Assembly (NCBI RefSeq): GCF_023159225.1
Contig: NC_063188.1
Location: forward strand, 9,941,086-10,005,085
DNA length: 64,000 nucleotides
Origin: Perognathus longimembris pacificus
Lineage: Eukaryota; Chordata; Mammalia; Rodentia; Heteromyidae
Direction: 5' to 3'
Numbering within the stretch: position 1 is the first letter of the stretch; the number at the start of each line of letters is the position of its first letter. This document shows, piece by piece, positions 24,001 to 38,813 of the stretch. The position numbers and the translations under genes are program-made. The notes under the pieces were generated by a model. The model did no database searches. It was not told the DNA's origin and worked only from the letters and a program-made list of their open reading frames with translations.

Positions 24001-27000
24001 GGGCCTTGGACTCAGGGCCTGAGCACTGTCCCTGGCTTCTTCCCGCTCAAGGCTAGCACTCTGCCACTTGAGCCACAGCGCCGCTTCTGGCCGTTTTCTG
24101 CATATGTGGTGCTGGGGAATCGAACCTAGGGCCTCGTGTATCCGAGGCAGGCACTCTTGCCACTAGGCTATATCCCCAGCCCCTCAGATCCGCTTTTGAC
24201 GATGGAATGTAAAGCATGAACATCATTTATAGGCATCATATCTGATGATAAACATTTTAATATGAACTTTTCTTTTCTGTTAAAAATATCTTTATTCTTG
24301 TCCTTGGCAATCACTAAGCATCGATATTATACTTCATATTTTGCTAGCATTTTCATAGTTGTCATTGATTTGAGGGAAATAACATGCAACTAAAAGTGTT
24401 AGTGTTTAGAAAATGCTTGAACTCCTGTTGCCGATTAAATTACTTGCTATGAAATCAATGCATCGCTTCCCAACCTTGGCCATGCATCAGCACTACCTGT
24501 GGAACCCTGGAAGAGTATTGATGTCTGGCTTACAGCCCAGAGCTACTGAATCAGAATTTCAGAGGGGAGATCCCTTTTTTTTTGGTCTATTTTGGGAAGC
24601 ACTCAAGTTTGAACTCAGAGCTTTGCATGTGTTTGGCTAGTACTCAACTGCCAGCCCTCTTTGGTGCTGGTTATTTTTAAAGAGTCTTGCTTTCTGTCTT
24701 GAGCACATGCCTAAGCCATGATCTGCTTACTTGTAGTCTTCCTGTTGCTGCTGGGAATCCCAGGTGTATGTGCGTTTGTTTGTATGTTGTGTCTGACCTT
24801 GTTCAGCCTTCCTCTGTGGAGATAGTCTCTCAGTGTTGTGGCTGCAAGCTGGGTTAGAGTCTTGTTCTTCCCAATCTCAGCATCTCACAGATCATAGGAT
24901 GACAAGACACATCACTGCACCCAGCTGTGGGTTGAGAAGGGGGCCCAGGAACTTTTCTGCCCCCGGTTCACTCTCCCAATTATGTAGGATTACAAGTATT
25001 AGTGAGCCCAGATACTTTTTCTTTGTAGTAGCTCCGGCAGCCATTCTGATAGACAGAAGTGAGGGGTAATGACTGCTCTTTGGATGACAAACCTGTTTTC
25101 TCTTTATTTGTTCACGATTCTTTTCTCTTGACTTTCTGTACCAGGCTCGTCAATGCTGTGATGAAGGGGAATGCCTTCTCGCTAATCAGGAATCCGAGAG
25201 GTTTCAGACTAAAGAAGATGCTCAGAAAGCTCTTGAAGACATCAAAAATTTCATTGAGTCCTCTCTGCCTTTTATCAGTTACGATGCTGAAAGCCTAGAG
25301 TTTGAATTTGATATGTTTTATTCCCCTGAACTCAAGGTAGTGCTGTAGTGTGTTTTTTTTTTCAAAGAAAATTTTAAAAATGTAGTCAGGCACCAAGTGT
25401 CTCACACCTATAATACTAGCTACTCAGGAGCCTGAGATCTGAGGATTATTGTTTGAAGCCAGCCTGGGCAGGAAAGTCGAGAAGACTCTGATCTGCAATT
25501 AAGCATCAAAAAAGCTGGAAGTGCAGCTGTGGCTCAAAGGGCAGGTTCTGAGTTCAATCCCTAGGCCCAGCACATACATACATAGAAAAATCAAAATTAC
25601 AGTAGTATAAGAATATCTGGTGTCAAGCTGGGTGTGGTAGCTCACGCCTATAATCCTAGCTACTCAGGAGGTTGAGATCTGAGGATCATGGGTCTAAGAC
25701 TCTTGTCTCTAATTACCCATCAGGAAACTGGAAGTGGCGCTGTGGCTCAAGGGGTAGAGTGCTCGCCTTGAGCTGAAGAGTTCAGGGACAGTATTCAGGC
25801 CCAGAGTTCAAGCTCCATGACTGACAAAAGAAAAAAATGCCAGTGTCATGACCGACTTTGTGGAAACTTGCATGTCCACAATCCTCTGAAGATTAGGAAA
25901 ACTCGTGGAGTCTGTGTCAGTCACCAAAGAACCTCAAGGATGTGCATGGTTCTGCTTGCTATACAATAAAGAGTAATTCCATTTTTGACCTTCAAGTCTT
26001 TAGACACAGTATGAGCTTTTGCGTATATTTTGGGGGGACATTCTTGGAGAAAGGCTCAAAGCTCTTCTAGAATGGGGGGCCTGAGGCATCTTTCCATTGT
26101 GCTGCAGTGGCCACTTGGAGCTACTCTGTGGCTCTGTGGATGGGTAGATGGAGAGATAATGGAAAGGTCTGAGACTTAGGGGAGGGAAATGAGGAAAGAG
26201 TTGATGTGATCAGAGTGGAGTATTTTTCCCTTGGAGATCACAGGAAGGGTTCCCCACATGACAGCTAAGAGCATCTGAGATTGCATGTGCTGGGGAAATG
26301 TGCAGCTCGTTGTGAGATTGAAGCAGTAACTACATGACGGATCCTAGGGAATGCTCCAGAAAATCAGGAACATGGGAAGTGACAATAACTATGTGATTGT
26401 CTGGAAGCAATTAAGCTTCACTGTAACTTCCTCAAAGCATCAGGAGGGGCAGGTGGATAAATTATTCATGGTGGCTCTGAACAGTGACTGGTGATGACAT
26501 GAAGAAATAGAAAGAAAATATCTTGCAGGCTAAAATATAGCAAAGCACTATGACAATGTTATATGTTCGACCTTTTTTCTTTACTTAGTGGATTTCTCAT
26601 GCTAAAGAGCAAATATGACTTCTCCAGCCATTTTTCCCCTCAGCCAACAAGGGCAAATCATGGCCTGCAGTGACTCGTTTATGACAGATTGCTGTTTTAC
26701 TTTTCAAATTGTTTTTATCGAGATGGCTTTTCCCCCTCTGCATACATGTGAAGATAATACAGCCTTCTGCTTTCTCTTACTTTCCAAACTTTCTTGTAGT
26801 TATACTTTAAGCTATAAATTAACTTTTGAATTGAGTGCCACATTCTGACCCATACTATTCTTATGCTACCAACAGATTCAAATGCAGACTGTACAACTCA
26901 AGCTTGAAAATATTCGAAGTATGTTTGAGAACCATCAGATGGGATTCAAGAAACAGACACAAAAGCATAGGAGGGAAATACAATTTGTAGTTTCTGACCC

Positions 27001-30000
27001 TGAAAATCCGACCAGATCTAATCATGGTAAAATATATTCACCTTCTTTATCTCTTATTCTCTGGCTATAATTTCACTTTGTTGCACTTGATGGAAATACT
27101 AAATTCTTTCTTTAATCCTGACAGATTGAAATTTTATTAAAAATATTCTGTCATGTTTAAATGCTATTTTACAAAAGCAGAACTTAGATAGGGAGTATTG
27201 CATTTTCAAACAACAACAATAACTGTTAAGCTGGGCACTGGTGACTCATGCCTGTAATCCTAGCTCCTAAAGTCTGAGGATCATGGTTCAAAACCAGCCG
27301 GGGCAATAAAGTTTGAAAGACTGTAATCTCCAATTAAAGCTAGAAGAGGAACTGTGCAGCAAGTATTAAGTACAGTGCCAGGCTTCAGAGAAAAGGCTAA
27401 GAGGTAGCACCCAGGTTCTGAGTTAAGCCTCAGGAACAGCACCAAAACATACAGTGTTATTGTAGCAATACAAGGTGAGGGCCATCTCAAGGCTGAGTAT
27501 TCTAGCTTGAGAAATGAATGTCAAAATTTTATCAGCACCAAAGTCCAATTTTTCTTCAGCAGATAGAGAGTATGTGAAACTGCTACACACATTCATATGC
27601 GCACATATTTATCACCATTCTAGTAAACTATTACTTGTTTTTACATGCTTCTTGTAGGTAAGTGGCATTAATTGCTGTTTCTAAATAAGTGTTAGTAAAA
27701 AGAATAATTTTGCTGGTAATTTCTTACTAGAAACTCCAATTGTTTTTAATCTATTTTGTGTATGCTGTGTTGGACCAACTCCGAAAATAAGATGGACCTC
27801 TTATCCTAAGGGTTTTCTTGAGATACCTTTGAGACTGTTAAAGGACAGCAATTTGATCTTTTCGGTTCTAAGTGACTAGAATAGGTAAAGATGTGATCAA
27901 AGTCTATTTTTTGGACCATACATAGAATGAGAGACTTCATTAGTATAGGAATCTGCTTTGAAATCAGAAAAGGCTTGGGGCAGGGAAACTGGACATAAAA
28001 GTTCACCTCATCCATGGCATAGATTTGATTAAAAAGAAGAGATGAAAGCAGGTAATTAGGTTAAGATGATAAAAGTTATAGTAGTTATGAAATATTTAAA
28101 TGTACCCCCAAAATAAACTTCCTAAAATGAATAATGTGGACCCTACTGAAGATATATATTGACAATATACTGGGAATATAAAAAATAATAATAAAAGTAA
28201 GACAACAACAAAAATTAAGAGAATAAAATTCAGCAACTATGAGAGTGAACATAACAGGTTGACAGTCTTAAGCAGACGACAGATTTAAGTTAGATTTTGG
28301 CCTCCTTTGGTTATGTGACTCTGGTAAGTTCACTTAACCTCTCCTAATGTTAGTCTCCTTGTGGATAAAATACTGACAATAATACCTACCACTGTCAATG
28401 ATTTGCTGTGAAGACCAAGTGACAAAAACCGTAGATTGTAAGAAGTACTCAATAAACTGTCCTTCTGATTACAATGTTTTTCTTAAAAGTTCTTTAAAAG
28501 ATTATCTCCTCACTGTAGGCTGTTGGTCCATGTCCACGGCCTGCTGAAATCATTGCTCACCCAATTTTGTTTTATGCTGTTGCTTTGTGTTTTTTTTTTT
28601 CTTTCTGACATTATTTAATGGATTTACACTTTCTTTCATCAGTGGGAATTGGATACTCTTTCTTTCAAGCATGTAAACTGTTTTTAAGAGGTACCCATCC
28701 TTATTGTATTTCTTCTCATCAGTACATCTGAGTTTGTGAAATACGAAAAAACAGTTTGGCATCTAAAAAATGGGAGCTGTCTGCAAGTAAGCCCTTCCCC
28801 TTCATTTTTCTTTTTCTTTTTGCCAATCCTGGGGCTTGAACTCTGGGCCTGAGCCCTGTCCCTGGCCTTGTTCAAGGCTAGCAGCACTCTACCACTTGAG
28901 CCACATGCCCAGCCCTTCCCTTCATTTTTTTACAGAAATTATACAACTATAGCATTTGTTGGGAGAAGCTTTGGTTGAAACTACCTAATGTATTTATGAG
29001 AAAGAAGGTAGCTTAATGAATAAATGGCATGGATGGAGAAATGATTTTATCCACTATCCATCATGGTTTGTAAGGAAATCAAAGCATTATCTATTTTACA
29101 AGCCTTGTTCATTTTATCCCATGACACTGAATTCATGAGATTTATCATGATTTGCTCTAGACTATTTTTAAGACCTTTACTTGCTATGCCAAATATATAG
29201 AACATAACCAAAGTATGAAAGCATGTGTTGATTTATCATAAAAATGAGTCAAACTGTTTTTTTTTTGTGTATGTGTTTCTATTGTTTCCCTTTACTTTGC
29301 ATTCTTTTTTTTTGCATTGCATGGAATCCTTTATCTAACAACACTGGCCAAACAGCAAAAAGTAACATATATTTCACCTTGAGTACAGAAAAGAATTATG
29401 AAGGGGTATAGCCAGGGAAGCGAAGGTTAGTAGGCAAGATGCATTCCTCAGACTGGTATTGATTACCCAAGTTGCCCAAGCTTGGGACCTCAGTTCCTCT
29501 TCCTGGCTCCTACTCCACCTTTAATTATTCGAAATAACTCCTGTCTCCTGTGGATTTTTACCTCCTAAGGGGGGGGGGTCTCATATGTATGTACTTCTCT
29601 TGTTCAATTTTTTTGTTTGTTTTTGCCAGTCCTAGGGCTTGAACTCAGGGCCTGAGTACTTTCCCTGGCTTTTTTTTTTTTGCTCAAGGCTACCACTCTG
29701 CCACTTGAGCCACAGCGCCCCTTCTGGCCATTTTGTATATATCTGGTGCTGGGGAATCGAACCTAGGGCTTTGTGCACACGAGGCAAGCACTCTTGCCAC
29801 TAGGCCATATCCCCAGCCCTCTTGTTCAATTTTTTTTATGTGTATTTTAGATGTGAGGCCCTTGTCTGTTACATGGCTAGTGAAGATCTTCTCCCAGTCT
29901 GTGAGTTTTCTGTTTATCTTGCAAGCTATGTCCTTTGCCGTGCAGAAGCTCTGCAGTTTGATGCAGTCCCATTTGTCCAACCTTTCTTTGATTTGTAGCC

Positions 30001-33000
30001 TTTCTGGGTCTTTGTTAAGGAAGTTTTGATCTGTGCCAAGGAATCTTAGTATTTCTCCTATTCCTTCCTGCAATGTTTTCTGGGTATCTGCTTTTACCTC
30101 AAGGTCTTTGATCCATTTGGAATTGATTCTGGTGTAGGGTGATATATAAGGATCTAATTTTAGTATGTTACAGGTGTTGTGCCAGTTTTGCCAGCACCAT
30201 TTGTTGAAGAGACTGTCTTTCTTCCATCCTACTTTTTTAGCTCCTGTATCAAAGATTAAGTAGCCATAGTTCTGCGGGTTCATTTCTGGGTCCTCAGTTC
30301 TATTCCATTGGTCCTCAGGACTGTTCTTGTGCCAGTACCAAGCTGTTTTAATTACTATAGCTTTGTAATAGTGTTTGAAGTTTGGTATTGATATTCCTAT
30401 AGCACTGTTCTTCCTGCTAAGGATTGCTTTGGCTATTCAAGGTATTTTATTGTCCTATATGAATTTTTGGATTGCTTCTTCTATTTCATTAAAGAAGTTG
30501 GGATATTGATAGGTATTACATTGAATTTGTATATAGCCTTTGGCAATATTGCCATTTTCACAATGTTAAACCTCTTCATCCAGAAGCATGGGAGGTATTT
30601 TCACTTTCTTAGATATGCTTTAATTTCTTTTTGCAGATTTTTGAAGTTTTTTTTCTTTCTTTGTTTTTCTTATTTATTGTCAAAGTGATAAAAAATTATT
30701 GTCATGTGATGTATAGAGGTGTTACAGTTACCTATGTAAGGTGGTGAGTACATTTCTTGTCAAACTTATTACCCCTCCTTCACTACCCTCCTACCTTCCC
30801 CCTTCCCTAACCCTCCACAAATTGGGCAGTTAGTTTACAACATATTGTCTTGTAAGTGTTGCTGTTTCATTGGCTCAACTTTTACCCTTTGTCTCGCCAT
30901 TTTGATGTTCCCCTTCCCTTTCCTAATTCAGACAAACATATATACAATACCCAAGGTACCAAAATCAAATACAGTGACAACAGGGGCTAAACCATAGAGA
31001 AAAGAAACAAAGGAAAGGAAATAATTTCACATCGTATGTTAAAAAATAACAGCAACAATGATAAGCAGCTTGGTTCCGTATCTTGGAGTTCATTTTGCTT
31101 AGCATCAACTTATGTGATCATATGTACATAGCTATTGAGCTATTGTGGTCATCTGCTTGGACTCTCCTAAATGTGTATCCATGAGAGAAACCATAGAATC
31201 TTTGTTTCTCTAGGTCTGACTTGCTTCACTTAGTATGATTTTTTCCAAGTCTTTCCATTTCCTTATGAATGGGGCAATGCCATTCTTTCTGATAGAGGCA
31301 TAGTTTTCATTGTAGAGGTCTTTTACTTCTTTGATTAAGTTAATTCCTAGGTATTTTATTTTTTGAGGCTATTGCAAAAGGAGTTGCTTTCCTAATTTCA
31401 GCCTCTCCCTTCTCATTGTTGGCATATAGAAAAGCTACTGAGTTTTATGGATTATTATTTTTTTTGCCAGTCCTGGAGCTTGAACTCAGGGCCTGAGCAC
31501 TGGCCTTGGCTTCTTTTTGCTCAAGGCTAGCACTCTACCACTTGAGCCACAGCGCCACTTCTGGCCATTTTCTATATATGTGGTGCTGAGGAATCAAACC
31601 CAGGGCTTCATGTATATGAGGCAAGCACTCTTGCCACTTGGCCATATTCCCAGCCCTATGGATTAATTTTGTACTGCTGCAATGCTATTCACATGGGTGT
31701 TCACACTGTGTGACAACGAGCCTCCTGCTTCTTCTCAGCTTTAGTAACTTATCTTTCTTACCTGCTAGGTGTGGAAGTTCTGCAAGATCTAGGCGCAGGT
31801 CATCTTTGTGTAAACCTAAACACAGAGATTGACAGAGACTGACAGAAAAGCAATCACTTTATATGTCTCTACATTATTGAAGTAATGTAAAAGTACATTG
31901 CTTTTCCGAAAAAGCTATATTCCTCCTATGCTTCCTATCTATTATTTTTGTTTTGTGTCCTTTAATGTATGCACAAAGAATTAGTTAAGAGAACGAAGAA
32001 TCATTTCCTCATTTACTTTTACAAATGAGTAGATCTCTGTGTATTGGGGCTCTAATGTGGGACACATTAGTATTAGTTGAGAAAATGCTTTTATATCATA
32101 TTTCCCACTACATCAAATATTTATGTAGGGATACACAAATAAAAGTTCATAATACATACAATATATATGTTTTAATAAATAAAAATACAGGGGCTGGGAA
32201 TATGGCCTAGTGGCAAGAGTGCTTGACTTGTACATGAAGACCTTGGTTCGATTCCCCAGCACCACATATATAGAAAACGGCCAGAAGGGGCGCTGTGGCT
32301 CAAGTGGTAGAGTGCTAGCCTTGAGCAAAAAGAAGCCACGGACATTGCTCAGGCCCTGAGTCCAAGGCCCAGGACTGGCAAAATAAATAAATAAAAATGC
32401 AATAGCCTAGACAATATCCTGCCTGTCTTTTCCCTTAATGTTCCTGACATTGGCTCCTTCGTCTGGGCAGAGAGAGGAATTCATGTAGCCTCAGTGAACA
32501 CTTGTTAGCTGCCTTGGTGATTAGGAACTCAATACATTCCTTGATTGGCTCATGCCCTTTGCTTCTTAGGACCACGGGTTTCTTTTGTAATAATCCAGAG
32601 GCTCACTATATGGAAACTGAACATGTTTAAATATTAAAATTAAATCTTTTTTTTTTTCTCAGGTGTGGGGCTTTACTCAAGGCCTGGGTGCTGTCCCTGA
32701 GCTTTTTTTTTTTTTTTTGCTCAGGGCTAGTGCTCTACCACTTTGAGCCACAGTACTACTTCAGTTTTCTGATGGTTAAGTGGTGAAAAGAGTCTTACAG
32801 ACTTTTCTGCCCAGGCTGGCTTTGGGCCATGATCCTTAGATCTCAGCTCCTGAACAGGTTTACAGGCATGAGTCCTGGTGCCTGACTTAAATCTTTTTGA
32901 TGTTTCTCTGGGTGGTTATGTTTGGGGTTATACAGTTAGTGACATGTACTTTGATGATAACTCATATGGATTTCAATACTTCCTGTGCTTCTTGAACTTC

Positions 33001-36000
33001 AACTTGATTCTTTCTTTATAAAATGAGGATAGCAATTGCCTACATCTTCCAGTAGATTTTGAGGGTTAATAAAGACATATTCATAGGATTTAGAACAGTG
33101 TTAGTGTCAAATAAATTTTGAATACCCTAATTATTAGGTTAAACTTGGATTTCCCCCCCCCCAAAAAAACCCAAACCGTTGATCCAGTTCATCAATGAGG
33201 TAAAATCTGCCTAAATGCTTAAGTGTGAGAATGAATACTAAACCTGCAAACACTTATGTGCACTAATACCAGGTTCCGAGCGCGCCAAGCAGTAGGTGTT
33301 TGATGACTGAGAGGATGGGTGAACCCGCAGCAAAGAAATTGCAATTATATAGATGATTCTAACCACTCACTGTCTTCTGTAGTGTGATTTAAAAATAACT
33401 AATATAAATGAGCTTGAATATTAACTATCTCATTAATATGCATTGCTTTCATTAAAAAACGTGCACTTTAATTCTGGTTTAAAATTCTCCTTTCATATTC
33501 CTCCCCCAGAGAAGAAGACTTGGAGACAGAATCAGAGCACTGCAAATGTAAATATCGTTACTTAATTCAAAATTGACCTTGTTGTAGTAGCTGCAGAAAT
33601 AGCATGGGGGCTGAAGACTGATGCTATGCATTTGAAAGCCAGATTCATGTCAAAGGAAAAACAAAACCAAACAACACTGCTGCTGCCTTGGTGTCTAATT
33701 TCAGTTGTGGCAGAGCCCCACACACTCGCATCATTGCTCAAGTACTCCTCAAGTTTAGAATCATTTTGTGGAAAACTGCATAGAAGTTTCAGCTTCTCTT
33801 TTCACCCCTCCCTTGACTTCCATCAAACCATCATCAACTTTTTTTTCCCCCTTACTGGCCTGGGGGTGGCACTCATAGCCTGGGCACTGTCCCTGGCTTC
33901 TTTTTGCTCAGGGCTAGCACTCTACCACTTGAGCCACAGCGCCACTTCTTGCCTTTTCTGAGTGCTTGATTAGAGATAAGGATCTCACCGTCTTTCCTGC
34001 CTGAGCTGGCTTTGAACCACGCACGATCCTCAGATCTCAGCCTCCTGAGTAGCTAGGATGACAGGCATGAGCCACCAACACCTGGCAAAAGTCAACTTGT
34101 TATGTATTAATTTCATTTTCCAAATGTTTCAAGCAAATGAGTACAATTCGTGGTTTTTCATCATGTCCACATTGGTAACTCAATGCGCGTCCTTTACGAC
34201 TATATTTATCAAAATCGTCTTAAAATACTATCTTTACAGTGTTAGTTTTCAATTTATCTACAGAGTTAGAATGTAGAACAAACCTAATTTGACTTGAGGT
34301 CCTTGAATAATTGTAACTACCTGGCTACTATTTTAAGTTCATTTTTGTTATTTCAGGATGATGCGGCTCTTGGCTGTCAGAGGCGCAGCTGTGGACCCTC
34401 CGCCAGTTTGGACAGTGACAGTGGCTTGGATATTTTAAAGAAGTATCCTTTGTTTCTTAATGCAAACTTATACACACATCTCCCTATTGACTGTTCAGTG
34501 TTCAAGACTCACATACTTTGTATTTTCAACTCACAGATTAGGGTTCTAAAAATACCAATTCAGGTATCAAAAGTTCTGTGTTGAGACCAAATGTAGTCTG
34601 TTTATGTGGTTTAAGGAGAATTAACAGGACCTTTTCAGAATTTACATCTCTCTCTTTTTTGGAAACTAAAAAGTAAAAGGGCTTTTTAAAGTTATTTTTC
34701 ATCTTTATTGAAATATAATTGATAATGTAAGATATACATTAAGACACACATAAATATAATCGATACACAATTAACTATAATGGATATTTTAAGACATTCA
34801 TTATTATTATTTTTTTGTCAGTCATGGAACTCTGGGCCTGGGGCACTGTCCCTGAGCTCTTCAGCTCAAGGCTAGCACTCCACCACTTGAGCCACAGCGC
34901 CACTTCTTGTTTTCTGGTAGTTAATTGGAGTTAAGAGTCTTATGGACTTTCCTGCCCGGGCTGGCTTTGAACCATGGATCCTCAGATCTCAGCTTCCCGA
35001 GTAGCTACTGGCCCCCAGCCACATTGACGTTTTGATAGCACAAATATATGTTTTGATTACCATAATCAACTTAGTTTAAACATCTATCACATAATACAGT
35101 TCTTTTTTCTTTTTTGGTAAAAGAATTAAGATCTATTATGTAAGCAAATTTCTTGTATACAACATTATTACCTATAGTCACCAGGCTTTATATTGGATTC
35201 CCCAAACTGATTCAGTTTATGAATGTTTGGAAAAAGATGACATAACCTGCGGTTACAGAATGTCTTCTTTTATAAAAGAAGTGAAAAGGAATTAAACAGT
35301 TCATCTACAAGTGATTATAGGGATGCAATTTTGTAGATGTTAACAGTAATCATTGCTGTGGTAATTTTCACAATTTGGTATTAATATTTTAGCCTTCAGA
35401 GTAATCACCTTTAAATTCCACATCACAGTTTTAAGTATCCATTACTTTGAAGCATGTCACATTGATATATTTATATATATACATACACACATATATATAT
35501 TCAAAGACTTTTAAGTATTAAATGACTTAAATAAAAAAGAAACAAAAAGAGAAAAAAGGTGAAATGTAGAAGTTGATTCAAATACAGTACTTACATTAAA
35601 GAAGGGAAGTGAGTTTAAATGATCATGTCCATTGGAAATCACATTGAAGGATAATATATTCAGAGCTACTAGACAAACTTAATGTAGAAACTTAAGTACA
35701 ATCTACATATGAGACTAGTATAACAAATATCATACACATCTTAGAAAAATTCAGAAAATTACTCTGAACAGAGAAAATTTGTGCCTCAAATGGTAATACC
35801 CTCTTTTCATTTTTGGGAAAAGAGAAGCTACTAAACTGAGAAAATGTATTATCTCCCAAATAAATGAATAAAAAGTAAAACCCTTGGATATTTACAAATA
35901 CATTTTGTGAATTTTTAATAAATTAGCTTTGAATCTCAGTGAGTTAGAAATTAGTTTCTGCTTTGTAAACCAATCAGTTGATAAATAAATCCTGAGACAT

Positions 36001-36958
36001 TTAGAAATATATTGTGAAAGATTTTAGCAAATTGAATTTTTTTTGCCAGTCCTGGGGCTTGGACTCAGGGCCTGAGCACTGTCCCTGGCTTCTTTTTGCT
36101 CAAGGCTAGCACTCTACCACTTGAGCCACAGCGCCACTTCCAGCCTTTTATGTATATATAGGGTTCACAATTGAACCCAGGGCTTCATGCATGCTAGGCA
36201 AGCATTCTACCACTAGATGACATTCCCAGCTATAGAATATTAATTTTTAACGTTAGTGAGCTAGAAATACTTATTTTGGGTGCTGGTACAGAAGCTTGAA
36301 GTCAAGGCCTTATGCTCTTACTTGACTTCCTTGAGACTGGCTGTTTTCCATTTTTGGCTTTTTAGTGGCTACTTGGAAATTAGAGTCTCTTGGTTTTAGT
36401 TATCCAGGCTAGCTTCAGACTATGATTCTCAGATCTCAGGCTTCTGAGAAGCTAAGATGACAGGTGTGAGCCACCAGCACCCTACTAGGAATAATTTTAA
36501 AGTTAGTAACTGCTGAGTACCCCATTTTCTTTCAAATATACTTTAGTATTGTAGGTGGTACTTATTCTAACAACCACAAAATGACTTTTCTATCTTAGTG
36601 CCCAAAATAAAATAAAACCATTGCTATGCATGAACTATTTTTACCTTAAATAACTTATAATGAAAATAATTGAAACATTGTGTGATTTTGAACTATGACA
36701 GGAATTAATATGTATGGTCTTTTTATTTTAGCCATGTTTTAAATGAACTGATACAGACTGAGAAAGTGTATGTTCGAGAGCTATTTACTGTTTTATTGGT
36801 GAGTGATGCAAATTATATATATTTTTCTATGCACCTGAATGGTCCCTCACTACATTCATTAGAAATTATTTCAGGCAATTTTCCATTTCTGTCTCAAACC
36901 TTGCTTGCCAAAGGGCAGTGGTGGGTATTGATTCTATTGTTTGAGTCTGTGTCTTAAG

Positions 36959-37017
<59 letters not shown>

Positions 37018-38110
37018 TTGCTCTAGAGTGGGAATGGTTGATTCAGAATTTGAGAAGCTTGTTCTCACAATGTACTAGATTATTAAAATTATTCCCATGT
37101 TGCTATTTAGAGATTATCATGTAAAGAACAGAGGGGGATAAAAATATTCATTTGATATAAATGGCATGATATTTAGTCTGAAAAAATCCTAATTAAATTA
37201 TAATTTAATGAAAAACTGAATGGAAGAAGTTGATGACCTGTAGAGTAACTTTTAGACTTAGTTTGGTTTCCAACACAGTTAGACACCTTGGTGGTCAAGG
37301 GTTTTTGTGCTGGTACAATGGCTTGAACTTTAAACCTGGTACTGGAACTTGAATTGAGGGCCTAGCCTCTGTCTCTTCGCTTTTGCATTCAAGGCTAGTG
37401 CTCTATCACTTGATCCACCACTCCATTTTCAGATTGTTTTTCTGGTTAGTTGGAGATAAGAGTCTCAAATACTTTCCTGCCCAGACTGCCTTTAAACCAT
37501 GATCCTCAATCTCAGTCTCCTGAGTAGCTGGGATTACAGGCAGGAGCTACTGGTGCCCAGCCAAAGACCTGCCATTTTATTGTTTCCTTTAAGTGGAAAC
37601 CCTCCTATTTTGTCATTCTGTCTTCTAAAAAGATATCGTGGATTTTACAATAGGCAACAGAAGATTTGCATATTTAAAAATTCAAGCAGCTTCACTCTTG
37701 AATCCTTCATACATGGACTGTACCTGCACTTCTGGCAGCATAACTAAACGTTAAATGTAAATATTTTAAAATGCATAAGTATGTATTTATGTTGAGTAGG
37801 GCTATAGAGCGGAGATGGATAATCCGGACATGTTTGCTCTTATGCCACCTCTTCTGAGAAATAAAAAGGACATCCTCTTTGGAAATATGGCAGAGATATA
37901 TGAATTCCATAACAAGTATGTAATTGGTGAATTAAATTCTTCATGATATTTTAAAGGCCTGATTGACTCCATTTCACATAAATATTGTTTCTCTGAAAAT
38001 TCCACAGCATATTCATGAGCAGCCTGGAAAATTGCTCTGATGCTCCAGAAAGAGTGGGACCTTGTTTCCTGGAAAGGGTTAGTCTCATTATTATTATAAT
38101 TTCGTCGTCG

Positions 38111-38161
<51 letters not shown>

Positions 38162-38778
38162 CTGATCCTGGGGCTTGAACTCTGTGTTGGGCACTGTCCC
38201 TGAGCTTTTGTGGTCAGGTTTAGCACTCTATCACTTGAGCCACTGCTTTCGTGTTTAATTGGAGATCCAAGTCTCATAGACCTTCCTTCCTGGGCTGGCT
38301 GCAAACTACAGTATTGAGATCTCAGTCTCTTGAGTAGCTAGGATTATAGACATGAGCCACCAGTGCCTAGCTAATTATTATGTTTTAATTAGGGAAAGAC
38401 AGGTCACCAAAGTAGTAACTTGTTCATAAGTATATCCTAAGTTTTTTTCTTAATGTTTTATTTTTAGAGAAGGAATATCTGCTCCAGGAGATGCCTAATA
38501 CATGTAAAATCTTAGAATTGCAGCCAGAGCATGGGTGTCTATTTCTAAGAGCTTCACAAACAGTTACTCTTTAGTCAACAAAATCACTCTGGCAGGCTTA
38601 CCACTCCCAAGAGTATGCTTAGTATATTTTCCCAGCTTAGTAATCGTCCTTTCTCTCAGAAGCTTGTTTTCGTGACAGTTGCTTGCTATGTACCTCAGAT
38701 TGGCTTTGAATTCAAGATCTTTCTGCCTTTGTATCCCAAATGCTAGGATTACATGTGTGTACCATAGTGCCTGGACTC

Positions 38779-38813
<35 letters not shown>

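Noticed and set aside
29690..30283. 197-codon minus-strand frame
   Set aside because: Its core is L1 ORF2 and its end runs into the SINE at 29615; it is retrotransposon debris, not a host gene.
31638..31832. Plus frame with an Arg/Ser-rich end after a splice-like ctgctag
   Set aside because: Its first part is L1/SINE sequence and the end matches no MCF2 residues between window exons 9 and 10; the known junction phases leave no room for it.
37951..38304. Minus frame with a long Asp run
   Set aside because: It is a translation of the (TCA)n repeat and a SINE; no gene signals.
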